DNA of 58,364 nucleotides from Neisseria shayeganii 871 (GTDB lineage Bacteria > Pseudomonadota > Gammaproteobacteria > Burkholderiales > Neisseriaceae). A program made the position numbers and the translations under genes. The notes below the pieces were generated by a model. The model was not told the DNA's origin and did not search any database. It saw only the letters and a list, made by a program, of their open reading frames with translations. The DNA lies in the NCBI RefSeq assembly GCF_000226875.1, contig NZ_JH164926.1, positions 305,281 to 363,644 on the forward strand. Direction: 5' to 3'. Positions 51,586 to 58,364 of the stretch are shown piece by piece; positions within the stretch are counted from its first letter, which is position 1; each line of letters opens with the position of its first letter.

Positions 51586-51803
51586 TTGTGTGTCTTTTGA
51601 GTGAGGGAAATCGGTGTGATGTGCATCAAAAATCGCACTCCCTGTGCTTGGTGAATGTAAGTTGGTGCCGCAAGCCGTATTAAACCGGGTAATGGCTCGG
51701 CCATCACGGAAAACCGCAGCTGTTTTGGCCGCCGTGAATCCGAAAAACCGCTTTCAGGTAGCCTGCTGATAACACCCGCCCATCTTGCAAACGTCAAACA
51801 CGG

Positions 51804-52946
51804 CTAGCGGTTGGAGCCGCTCACCATCTCCAGCAAAAACAGGCGGCAGTCGAGATTGCCGTTGTAGAGCGGAATTTTGCGTTTGGGCGACAGGCGCATC
51901 AGTTTGGGCATGTTGCGGTCGGCGGTGAACATGCCGGCCAGCCAGCCGGCGTAATGCTGCTTCAGCCAGCTGCCCAATTGCGGATACAGCGCGTGCAGCG
52001 CCTGCACCTCGGCCAAACGCACGCCGTAAGGCGGATTGGACAGCAAAATGCCGTGTTCGCCGTTGGGACGGGTGTCACACACGTCCAGGCAGTCGAAAAC
52101 CACCGCCGCTTCCACCTCTGCCGCACGGGCATTGGCTTGGGCGATGCGGATTAGAGCCGCGTCGTTGTCGCTGCCGGCAAGCGGCATCGGTGCCGTTGGC
52201 AGAATGTCGGCCTCGGCGGCTTGGCGCAAACGCTGCCAGAGGGCGGCATCGAAATTGTTCAGCCTTTCGAAGCCGAACCGGCGCTGCAGGCCGGGCGGAC
52301 GACGGGTGGCGATGAGGGCGGCTTCGATCACCAGCGTGCCGCTGCCGCAAAACGGGTCTTGGAAGGGTTGGCTGCCGTCGTAGCCGGCCAACAGCAGCAG
52401 GCCGGCGGCGAGGTTTTCGCGCAAGGGCGCGCTGCCGGTGTCTTGGCGATAGCCGCGTTTGAACAGGGCTTCGCCGCTGCTGTCGATAAACAGGCGGGCG
52501 TCCTGCTCATCGAAAAAGGCGTGGATGCGCACATCGGGCGCGGCTTTGTCCACGCTGGGGCGGGCTTGGCAATACTCGCGGAAAGCATCGCACAGGCCGT
52601 CTTTCACTTTCAAGGCGGCAAAATCCAAACTTTTCAGCCGCGCGCGGCGGCCTTCGGCTTTGATTTTGAAGGTTTGCGCCACATCAAACCATTTCGCCCA
52701 AGCGATGCTGCGCGCCAAAGTGTAGATGTCCTGCTCGTTGCGGTAGCGGCTTTTGCCCAGCTGGATGAGCACACGGCCGGCGGTGCGGGCGTGCAGATTG
52801 AGGCGGTAAACGGTTTCCAATGTGCCGCGGCAGTAGGCACCGCCGTCAGCAGGCCGAACATCGCTGCCGCCGCAAGCGGCCAGCTCGGCGGATAAGACGC
52901 TTTCCAAACCGCGCGGGCAGGTGGTGAACAGGGTATAAGTGGTCAT
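51804..52946 (-). CDS. rlmL: THUMP-domain 23S rRNA methyltransferase (RlmL N-terminal type)
   Basis: A 380-residue class I SAM methyltransferase. The N-terminal THUMP/ferredoxin-like region (about 1-165) begins TLFTTCPRGLESVLSAELAACGG. The catalytic domain has DPFCGSGTLVIEAAL and the NPPYG motif used for exocyclic amino groups of guanine. This matches the RlmL half of RlmKL, which makes m2G2445 in 23S rRNA; the RlmK half is absent, as in many short homologues. Start MTTYTLFTTCP at 52946 is the family start; the open frame extends upstream without support. Confidence 0.9.
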   Translation of the reverse strand: MTTYTLFTTCPRGLESVLSAELAACGGSDVRPADGGAYCRGTLETVYRLNLHARTAGRVLIQLGKSRYRNEQDIYTLARSIAWAKWFDVAQTFKIKAEGRRARLKSLDFAALKVKDGLCDAFREYCQARPSVDKAAPDVRIHAFFDEQDARLFIDSSGEALFKRGYRQDTGSAPLRENLAAGLLLLAGYDGSQPFQDPFCGSGTLVIEAALIATRRPPGLQRRFGFERLNNFDAALWQRLRQAAEADILPTAPMPLAGSDNDAALIRIAQANARAAEVEAAVVFDCLDVCDTRPNGEHGILLSNPPYGVRLAEVQALHALYPQLGSWLKQHYAGWLAGMFTADRNMPKLMRLSPKRKIPLYNGNLDCRLFLLEMVSGSNR

Positions 52947-53205
52947 GGGATATTGGGAGAATGTGGTTTCAGGTAGCCTGAGGCGGCTCCTTGGTAAGCG
53001 CTGCGGCGGTATTGGGGCGCCCAATCGGCCTCGGCGGGCTTATCCCGCACGCACAAAGAAAATGTGCGCAAGCGGCCAATCTGGTTGTCCGCCACGGCCG
53101 TGGCGTGGAAACGGGAAGAGAACGGCTATCGGCAGGCGGCCGGCTGTATTGAGCCGAATATGCCGGTCAGGAATCCGGCGCGGGGGCTCTGCCTACCCTA
53201 CTCTT

Positions 53206-53445
53206 TCAGTGATCGGCTTCAGGCCGGCTGCTGCGGTAGTATTCCCATTCGTCAACGGTTCGGCCGTCGGGCAGATGGCAGACGCCGTATTCGTTGCCGT
53301 ATTCGTCTTGCCGGATTTCGGTTTGCCCGCCCTGCTTGGCACAGTGGGCGCTGGCGGGATTGACGGCCTCTAGCGGCAGAGCCGGCTGTTGGGCGGCGCA
53401 GGCGGCTAAGGCAAAGGCGGCTAATGAGGCATGCAGCTTGTTCAT
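53206..53445 (-). CDS. DUF333 lipoprotein
   Basis: A 79-residue small exported protein. The N-terminus MNKLHASLAAFALAACAAQQ contains a lipobox-like LAAC, so Cys16 may be lipidated. The mature part NPASAHCAKQGGQTEIRQDEYGNEYGVCHLPDGRTVDEWEYYR fits DUF333 (putative hemolysin, YoaF-like), with its two conserved cysteines. Role unknown. It is 70 bp upstream of nothing on its strand except the DUS pair, and stands alone. Confidence 0.82.
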   Translation of the reverse strand: MNKLHASLAAFALAACAAQQPALPLEAVNPASAHCAKQGGQTEIRQDEYGNEYGVCHLPDGRTVDEWEYYRSSRPEADH

Positions 53446-53470
53446 GGCGGATTCCCGGCGGAAAAAGGTT

Positions 53471-53508
53471 TTTCAGGTAGCCTGAGGCAATGTGCAGGCT
53501 ACCTGAAA
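53471..53508. terminator. Inverted DUS pair after fpr
   Basis: TTTCAGGTAGCCT at 53471-53483 and AGGCTACCTGAAA at 53496-53508 lie just before the fpr stop codon region on the minus strand (7 bp away) and should terminate fpr. Confidence 0.6.
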
Positions 53509-53514
53509 CAAGGG

Positions 53515-54291
53515 TTATTGCTCTACGAAGGCGCGTTCGATCAAATAGTCGCCACGCTGGCCCATTTTCGGCGACACGGTGAGACCGAAGCTGTTGAGTA
53601 CGGCGGCGGTGTCGCGGTTCATGGAGGGACTACCGCAAATCATGGCGCGGTCATCTTGCGGGTTCATCGGCGGCAGGCCGATGTCGGCGAACAGCTGGCC
53701 GCTTTTCATCAGGTCGGTGAGGCGGCCTTGGTGTTCGAAAGGCTCGCGCGACACCACGGGGTAGTAGATGAGTTTGTCGCGCACCAAATCGCCGAGGTAT
53801 TCGTGTTCGAACAGCTCTTTGGTGAAGCGGTCGTAATAGGCGAGGTCTTTTTTCAGGCGCACGCCGTGCACCAGAATCACTTTTTCAAACTGCTCATATA
53901 CATCGGGGTCTTTGGTGATGCTGAGGAAGGGAGCGATGCCGGTGCCGGTGGAAAGCAGATACAGGTGTTTGCCGGGGTTGAGGTCGCCGAGGATCAGGGT
54001 GCCGGTGGGCTTTTTGCTGATCAGGATGTCGTCGCCCACTTTCAAATGCTGCAGGCGGCTGGTGAGCGGGCCGTCGGGCACTTTGATGCTGAAAAATTCG
54101 AGATGCTCTTCCCAGTTGGCGGAGGCCACGCTGTAAGCGCGCATCAGGGGTTTGCCATCCACCATCAAACCCACCATGACGAATTGGCCGTTGTCGAAAC
54201 GCAGGGCGTCGTCACGGGTGCAGGTGAAGGTGAAGTAGTCTTCGGTCCAGTGGTGGACGCTCAATACTTTCTGAACATTGAATGCTGCCAT
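53515..54291 (-). CDS. fpr: Ferredoxin--NADP+ reductase
   Basis: A 258-residue FAD enzyme that passes electrons between NADPH and ferredoxin or flavodoxin, in oxidative defence and Fe-S or haem metabolism. The FAD block is RAYSVASANWEEHLEFFSI (RxYS), the NADPH region is LLSTGTGIAPFLSI and the late block AMICGSPSMNRDT. The C-terminus GDYLIERAFVEQ is typical of the bacterial short form. It is just downstream of msbA on the same strand, with a 109-bp gap and a DUS hairpin. Confidence 0.95.
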   Translation of the reverse strand: MAAFNVQKVLSVHHWTEDYFTFTCTRDDALRFDNGQFVMVGLMVDGKPLMRAYSVASANWEEHLEFFSIKVPDGPLTSRLQHLKVGDDILISKKPTGTLILGDLNPGKHLYLLSTGTGIAPFLSITKDPDVYEQFEKVILVHGVRLKKDLAYYDRFTKELFEHEYLGDLVRDKLIYYPVVSREPFEHQGRLTDLMKSGQLFADIGLPPMNPQDDRAMICGSPSMNRDTAAVLNSFGLTVSPKMGQRGDYLIERAFVEQ

Positions 54292-54369
54292 ATTGTCTTT
54301 CCGAAATCATACGAAGTTGCAAAATAAGGAGGGATGCGCCAAAACCGTAAAGCGCACCGGCAAAATATC

Positions 54370-54411
54370 GGGCTACCTGAAAGGCAGAAAAAAGCCGTTT
54401 TCAGGTAGCCT
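54370..54411. terminator. Inverted DUS pair after msbA
   Basis: GGGCTACCTGAAA at 54370-54382 and TTTCAGGTAGCCT at 54399-54411, with an inner GGC...GCC stem. The right arm provides the msbA stop codon (TGA, complement of 54401-54403). Confidence 0.6.
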
Positions 54412-56179
54412 TTGTGTGGTTTGGTTGGGCTTCCTGCTGCTCGTGAAACTGCATGCGGTGCAGATCGGCATAGCGCCCGCTGCGCGCCAACAGCTCGGCG
54501 TGTTTGCCCTGCTCCACAATCCGCCCCTCGTGCATCACCACGATATTGTCGGCCTGCTCGATGGTGGAGAGGCGGTGGGCGATGACGATGGTGGTGCGGT
54601 TTTCCATCAGCTTTTCCAAAGCGGCCTGCACCAAGCGCTCGGATTCGGTGTCCAGCGCGCTGGTGGCTTCGTCCAAAATCAGAATCGGCGCGTTTTTCAG
54701 CAGGGCGCGGGCGATGGCTAAGCGTTGGCGTTGGCCGCCGGAGAGTTTGAAGCCGTTCTCGCCGATTTCGGTGTCCAAGCCCTGCGGCATGGCCTCGATA
54801 AACGACCAGGCATTGGCGGCGCGGGCGGCGGCTTCGATTTCGCTGCGCTCGGTATCCGGCCGGCCGTAGGCAATGTTTTCGGCCACCGTGCCGTTGAACA
54901 GCACCACGTCTTGGCTGACCAGGGCCATTTGTTCGCGCAAGGAAACCAAGCTGTATTCGCGGATGTCGCGGCCGCCGATGTGCACGGCACCGTCGGTGGG
55001 GTTGAAAAAGCGCGGAATCAGGTTGGCCAGCGTGGTTTTGCCGCAACCGGATGCGCCCACCAAAGCGACCACGCTGCCCTGTGCAATGGTGAGGCTGATG
55101 CCGTTGAGGCTGTTGCGGGCGGCGCCGTCGTAGCGGTATGCCACGGCTTGCAGTTCGATGTCGCCGGTTTGCGCAGGCAAAACAGCCTGTCCTCGGTCTT
55201 CTTCGGCCGGCTCGTCGAGAAAAGTAAACACGCTCTCCGCCGCCGCCAGGCCGCGCTGCAGGGAGGACATGATGCCGGTCATCCGCTTGATGGGGTCGAA
55301 CATCATCAGCATGGCGGAAAGGAAAGACATGAAATCGCCGGCGCTGAAGGCGTCTTCGGCGGCGCGGCTGGCCGCCAGATAGAGAATGGCCGCCAAGGCA
55401 GAAGCAATCATCAACTGGGTGATGGCGGTATTCATGGAATTGGCCGCGGTCTGTTTGACACCGTTGCGGCGCACGCTGACGGCGGCTTGGTCGAAACGGC
55501 GGCTTTCGTGCGCTTGCCCGCCGTACACCTTGATGACCCGCGCCCCGTCTATGCTCTCGTTGAGCACCTGTGTCATCAGCCCCATGTGCTGCTGGTTTTC
55601 GCGCGACAAGGTACGCAATCGCTTGCTCACCTGACGCACGCACCAGGCCACAATCGGCAGCACGGCAAACGTGATCAGGGTCAGCTGCCAATCCAAATAC
55701 AGCAGCAAACACAGCAAACCGATCACCGTCACGCCGTCCTTGGCGGTGACCGTGATCACGTTGAAACCCGCTTCGGTGATTTGGCTGGCATCGTTGAGGA
55801 TGCGCGACATCACGCGGCCGCTGGAATGGTTGCTGAAATAAGCGGAAGGTAGCGCCAACATTTTGGCGAACATCTGGCGGCGGATTTGCTGCACCAAATG
55901 GCCAGACAGATAGCTGGTGCTGTATTCGTTGATGAAATTGGCCACCCCGCGCAGGATAAACAGGCCGATGATCGCCGCCGGCACCCAACGCATGGCTTCA
56001 ATATTCTTCGCCACAAAGCCTTCATCAATCAACGGTTTGAGCAACCAGGCAAACAAAGGGCCCGTGCCCGCCACCACAATCATGGCCGCCACCGCCACCG
56101 TAAAAATGCGCCAATATCCCTTCAGATAGGGAAACAGGCGTCGGTAAAGGACAAAGCCGTTGTGTTCGGGTTGGGACAT
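54401..56179 (-). CDS. msbA: Lipid A export ABC transporter MsbA
   Basis: A 592-residue half-transporter that flips lipid A-core across the inner membrane. Six membrane helices occupy about residues 20-310 (first FTVAVAAMIVVAGTGPLFAWLL). The nucleotide-binding domain has Walker A GASGCGKTT, signature LSGGQRQRLAIARALL, Walker B ILILDEATSALD and the H-loop IAHRLST. ATPs bind at the dimer interface. The last residues Lys-Ala-Thr-stop come from a DUS. fpr follows. Confidence 0.94.
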   Translation of the reverse strand: MSQPEHNGFVLYRRLFPYLKGYWRIFTVAVAAMIVVAGTGPLFAWLLKPLIDEGFVAKNIEAMRWVPAAIIGLFILRGVANFINEYSTSYLSGHLVQQIRRQMFAKMLALPSAYFSNHSSGRVMSRILNDASQITEAGFNVITVTAKDGVTVIGLLCLLLYLDWQLTLITFAVLPIVAWCVRQVSKRLRTLSRENQQHMGLMTQVLNESIDGARVIKVYGGQAHESRRFDQAAVSVRRNGVKQTAANSMNTAITQLMIASALAAILYLAASRAAEDAFSAGDFMSFLSAMLMMFDPIKRMTGIMSSLQRGLAAAESVFTFLDEPAEEDRGQAVLPAQTGDIELQAVAYRYDGAARNSLNGISLTIAQGSVVALVGASGCGKTTLANLIPRFFNPTDGAVHIGGRDIREYSLVSLREQMALVSQDVVLFNGTVAENIAYGRPDTERSEIEAAARAANAWSFIEAMPQGLDTEIGENGFKLSGGQRQRLAIARALLKNAPILILDEATSALDTESERLVQAALEKLMENRTTIVIAHRLSTIEQADNIVVMHEGRIVEQGKHAELLARSGRYADLHRMQFHEQQEAQPNHTKAT

Positions 56180-56477
56180 AGAAAAAGAGAGGGAAGGCCG
56201 GCAAAGGCGCGATTGTAAGCCAAAAGCGGCAGGGCAACAATGTATCGCGGCGCCGGTAAGATAAAAACTCTAAAGCCTGTTGACGTTTGGCCGGTGCAGC
56301 GGTTTTGTGGGGAAAGAGTTGATGCCTAGGAGGCTCTCACTCGAAGAGGGCTGGTTTGACACGCTGCGCTAATCAAACCAGCCAACGCAGCAAGATCGGA
56401 CATCTTGCGCGCATTTCTGCCGAAGTCAGCGGAGTTTTTTACCCAAATAGCGCCGTGAGGCGGATGCTCAACCGGCC
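56180..56477. other. Structured intergenic region of unknown origin
   Basis: About 300 bp between msbA and the aldehyde dehydrogenase gene. An 11-bp perfect inverted repeat (56349-56359 with 56373-56383) encloses a 13-nt loop, and CAAGAT-N5-ATCTTG follows at about 56391. No DUS and no MITE end is present. No ORF is convincing. It may be a relic of a mobile element or a structured RNA. Confidence 0.5.
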
Positions 56478-57881
56478 TTAACGCAGCAAAACCTTCAGCA
56501 GCAGGCGGAACACCCGGCCGTAAGGCGGCGCCAGCAGGCCCATGCTGTTGAAGCGGGCTTGGTAAAACACCGGTTTCAAATGCGAAAACGTATCGAAGCC
56601 CGCTTGACCATGGTAGGCACCCATGCCGGAAGGCCCGACGCCGCCGAAGGGCAGATTGTCCTGGGCTATGTGCAAAAGCGTATCGTTTACCGTGACTCCG
56701 CCTGCCACACTCTGCCGCAACACCCGCTCAATCTCCTTCGGATTGCGGCCGAAAACATACAGTGCCAAGGGGCGCGGACGGGCGCGGATGTAGGCCAGCG
56801 CATCGTCCAAGCTTTGATACCCCACCAGCGGCAGCAAGGGACCGAAAATCTCCTCCTGCATCAAACGGCAATCCTCCGGTGCGTCCCACACCAGATAAGG
56901 CGGCAGCAAGGTCGTGCCGTTTTCGCCTTCGGCAGATGCGCCGAGCGCCATCACTTGCGCCCCGCCCTGCTGCGCCTGTTTCAGGTAGCCTGTGAGGCGT
57001 TGGTGCTGATCGGGATTAATGATGCGGCTGTAATCGGGATTGTCCGCCAACTGAGGGTAATGCGCCGCCACCCATTGCTTGGCGGCGGCCGTAAACTCGG
57101 CTTTGGCTGCTTCGGGCAGCAGCACATAATCGGGGGCGATACAGGTTTGGCCGGCATTCACCAGTTTGCCGCTCATCACTCTGGCCGCCGCGGCGCGGAT
57201 ATCCGCGTCTTCCAACAACAAAGTGGGCGATTTGCCGCCCAATTCCAAGGTCAGCGGCGTCAAATGCTCGGCGGCGGCACGCATCACTTTTTTGCCGATT
57301 TCGGTAGAGCCGGTAAACAGCAAATGGTCAAACGGCAAGGCCGTGAATGCGGCGGCGGTATCGGCACCGCCGCACACCACCGCCAATTCGTCTTCCGCAA
57401 AATAACGGGGGGCGGCATCGGCCAGCCAGCGGGCGAACGCCGGCGTGAATTCCGATACTTTCACCATGGCGCGGTTGCCGGCGGCAAACGCACCGGTCAG
57501 CGGCCCGGCCACCAAATACAAGGGATAATTCCACGGCGAGACGATGCCCACCAGCCCCAAAGGCTGCGGCAGGATGCGGCTTTTACCCGGCCAAAAATAC
57601 CACTCGGTCGCCACTTTGCGCGGCCGCATCCATTTCTTGCCGTGTTTGAGGGCATGGCGGATGCCGGCTAGGGACGGAAACAGTTCCAGCAAATCGGTTT
57701 CGTGGCGGCTGCGGCCGGAAAAGTCGGCATCAATCGCCTCGGCGATGGCCAAGCGCTGTTCGCGCAGCATTTTGGCCAGACGCTGCAAACGGTCTTGCCG
57801 CAGCGGCCAAGGCACTTCGGTTTGCGCATCAGCCGCCCGGCGCAGGCGGTCAAACAGGGCGGATAGGTTTTCAGGCGGCAT
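56478..57881 (-). CDS. Coniferyl-aldehyde-dehydrogenase-like aldehyde dehydrogenase
   Basis: A 467-residue NAD(P)-dependent aldehyde dehydrogenase of the class 3/CalB type. The catalytic Cys is in NAGQTCIAPDYVLLP, Glu in LELGGKSPTLLL, and the NAD block is GLVGIVSPWNYPLYL. The C-terminus is hydrophobic and basic (FRLLLKVLLR), hinting at membrane contact as in fatty-aldehyde dehydrogenases. AGGAG precedes the start at 57881. It overlaps the end of the upstream GMC oxidoreductase gene by 11 bp, so an alcohol-to-aldehyde-to-acid pathway is likely. Substrate not known; medium or long-chain aldehydes are my guess. Confidence 0.88.
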   Translation of the reverse strand: MPPENLSALFDRLRRAADAQTEVPWPLRQDRLQRLAKMLREQRLAIAEAIDADFSGRSRHETDLLELFPSLAGIRHALKHGKKWMRPRKVATEWYFWPGKSRILPQPLGLVGIVSPWNYPLYLVAGPLTGAFAAGNRAMVKVSEFTPAFARWLADAAPRYFAEDELAVVCGGADTAAAFTALPFDHLLFTGSTEIGKKVMRAAAEHLTPLTLELGGKSPTLLLEDADIRAAAARVMSGKLVNAGQTCIAPDYVLLPEAAKAEFTAAAKQWVAAHYPQLADNPDYSRIINPDQHQRLTGYLKQAQQGGAQVMALGASAEGENGTTLLPPYLVWDAPEDCRLMQEEIFGPLLPLVGYQSLDDALAYIRARPRPLALYVFGRNPKEIERVLRQSVAGGVTVNDTLLHIAQDNLPFGGVGPSGMGAYHGQAGFDTFSHLKPVFYQARFNSMGLLAPPYGRVFRLLLKVLLR

Positions 57882-58364
57882 CGGCGGCTCCTGCCGGGTA
57901 TTTTGGCGGCATCCGGCCAACCGCCGCTTCGGCCATTGCGGCAATGGTCAGGCTGGGATTGACGCCGAGGTTGGTGGAAATATTCGATCCGTCGATGATG
58001 TACAGGTTTTGGTAGCCGAACACACGATGGTCGCGGTCGCATACGCCCTGCGTGGGCGAGTCGGCCAAAGCGGCACCGCCCATGCAGTGCGCGGTGGCCG
58101 GAATATTCAAAAAGACATCCGACAAACAGGCAAACGCCTCGCCGCCGTGTTGTTGCGCGGCGCGGAAGGTAAAGTCGCTGGCGGCGGGAATCGAAGCAGG
58201 AATCGGCGCGCCTTCGGTGGCCAGCGTACGGGAAAACGGCCACCAGCGGCGCCGCTTCCACACCATGCGCAAAGGCTGCGGCGCCGTCTGCATGCACAAA
58301 AACACCACCGACTCGCGCGCCATGTTTTTTGGCCGCAATGCCCGCCACATCCGCTGCGGGCGCG
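57871..58364 (-). CDS. GMC-family oxidoreductase, C-terminal part (cut by window end)
   Basis: The frame is open to the window edge, so the N-terminus with the FAD loop is missing. The visible 160 residues include TAHCMGGAALADSPTQGVCD (active-site His region) and YQNLYIIDGSNISTNLGVNP followed by SLTIAAMAEAAV, the FAD-binding C-terminal signature of GMC oxidoreductases. The His-containing TAHCMGG and GVNPS blocks recall the cholesterol-oxidase/alcohol-dehydrogenase branch. Its stop lies 11 bp inside the next gene, which indicates translational coupling with the aldehyde dehydrogenase. Confidence 0.88.
   Translation of the reverse strand, partial: RPQRMWRALRPKNMARESVVFLCMQTAPQPLRMVWKRRRWWPFSRTLATEGAPIPASIPAASDFTFRAAQQHGGEAFACLSDVFLNIPATAHCMGGAALADSPTQGVCDRDHRVFGYQNLYIIDGSNISTNLGVNPSLTIAAMAEAAVGRMPPKYPAGAADAA

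Larger units (their letters stand above)
90..56991. repeat. DNA uptake sequences (DUS), dispersed
   Basis: The 12-mer AGGCTACCTGAA or its complement occurs about 47 times by eye. Besides the inverted pairs listed separately, single copies start at 10794, 12141, 15680, 18533, 20921, 21639, 28504, 28832, 32654, 34376, 35859, 38040, 43428, 44420, 45006, 46542, 47470, 51753, 52968 and 56980. One-base variants (GGGCTACCTGAA or CGGCTACCTGAA and complements) occur near 2274, 13848, 15607, 19875, 24319, 37988 and 46953. Copies inside genes usually encode Gly-Tyr-Leu or Ala-Thr. They mark DNA for uptake during natural transformation. Confidence 0.93.

Noticed and set aside
54261..55988. 575-codon minus-strand frame overlapping msbA
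   Set aside because: Different frame from msbA on the same strand; Arg/His/Gly-rich with no ABC motifs.
1..58364. tRNA or rRNA genes
   Set aside because: No cloverleaf with a GGTTCRA T-arm and matching acceptor stem was found on reading; GTTCGA occurrences lie inside coding regions.
1..58364. CRISPR array from the many short repeats
   Set aside because: The repeated 12-mer is dispersed, in both orientations, without regular spacing; it is the DUS. No cas gene is present.

Overview
The window looks like a chromosomal segment of a Neisseriaceae bacterium close to Eikenella. The main reason is the 12-mer AGGCTACCTGAA and its complement, which I count about 47 times by eye (roughly one per 1.2 kb). 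From memory this matches the Eikenella-type dialect of the neisserial DNA uptake sequence (DUS). The gene content (serS, glnS, gmk-rpoZ-spoT, accA-tilS, msbA, fpr, glmM, folP, prfA, prfB, glyA, pyrG, ruvB) and the GC-rich coding style also fit a betaproteobacterium. About 48 protein genes are supported. I see no rRNA, tRNA, CRISPR array or transposase gene.

Layout. 1-3.1 kb: serS and a two-gene acyltransferase operon (OlsB-like GNAT plus PlsC/OlsA-like). 3.4-8.8 kb: a lytic transglycosylase, a large autotransporter, an orphan dTDP-4-dehydrorhamnose reductase in AT-rich surroundings, and greA with a structured leader. 8.9-12.1 kb: a polyhydroxyalkanoate cluster (phaC, phasin, phaB). 12.6-18.7 kb: purK, glnS, ychF and a DUF945 protein. 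18.8-22.9 kb: ruvB, a DUF2147 protein, tilS and accA. 23.3-30.3 kb: a large acyl-CoA-synthetase/GNAT fusion, a DMT transporter, prfB, a small PhaM-like protein and a patatin-like lipoprotein. 30.5-35.1 kb: glyA, a hydrolase, pyrG and gmk. 35.2-41.8 kb: rpoZ, a long RelA/SpoT homologue, prfA, small hypotheticals and ygfZ. 41.9-44.9 kb: a succinate-semialdehyde dehydrogenase, a DeoR regulator and a membrane protein. 45.0-46.3 kb: a proline/alanine-rich island, probably decayed and foreign, entered by a repeat element. 46.3-51.1 kb: tsaC, folP, glmM, dedA and speB. 51.2-58.4 kb: an rlmL-like methyltransferase, fpr, msbA, an aldehyde dehydrogenase and the end of a GMC oxidoreductase that continues past the window.

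Most gene ends are marked by inverted DUS pairs that can fold as terminators. Overlaid on these is a family of six non-coding repeats of about 140-175 bp (some partial) with GAGACCTTTGCAAAA-type inverted ends. I interpret them as MITEs. Five of the six have one end flush against a complete DUS.

The observations I rate highest are the MITE-DUS junctions, the RelA/SpoT homologue whose N-terminal extension looks like a degenerate second copy of its own HD domain, the two-hairpin greA leader, the olsBA-like operon and the PHA genes. All gene names rest on motifs and remembered family sequences; no database was searched.
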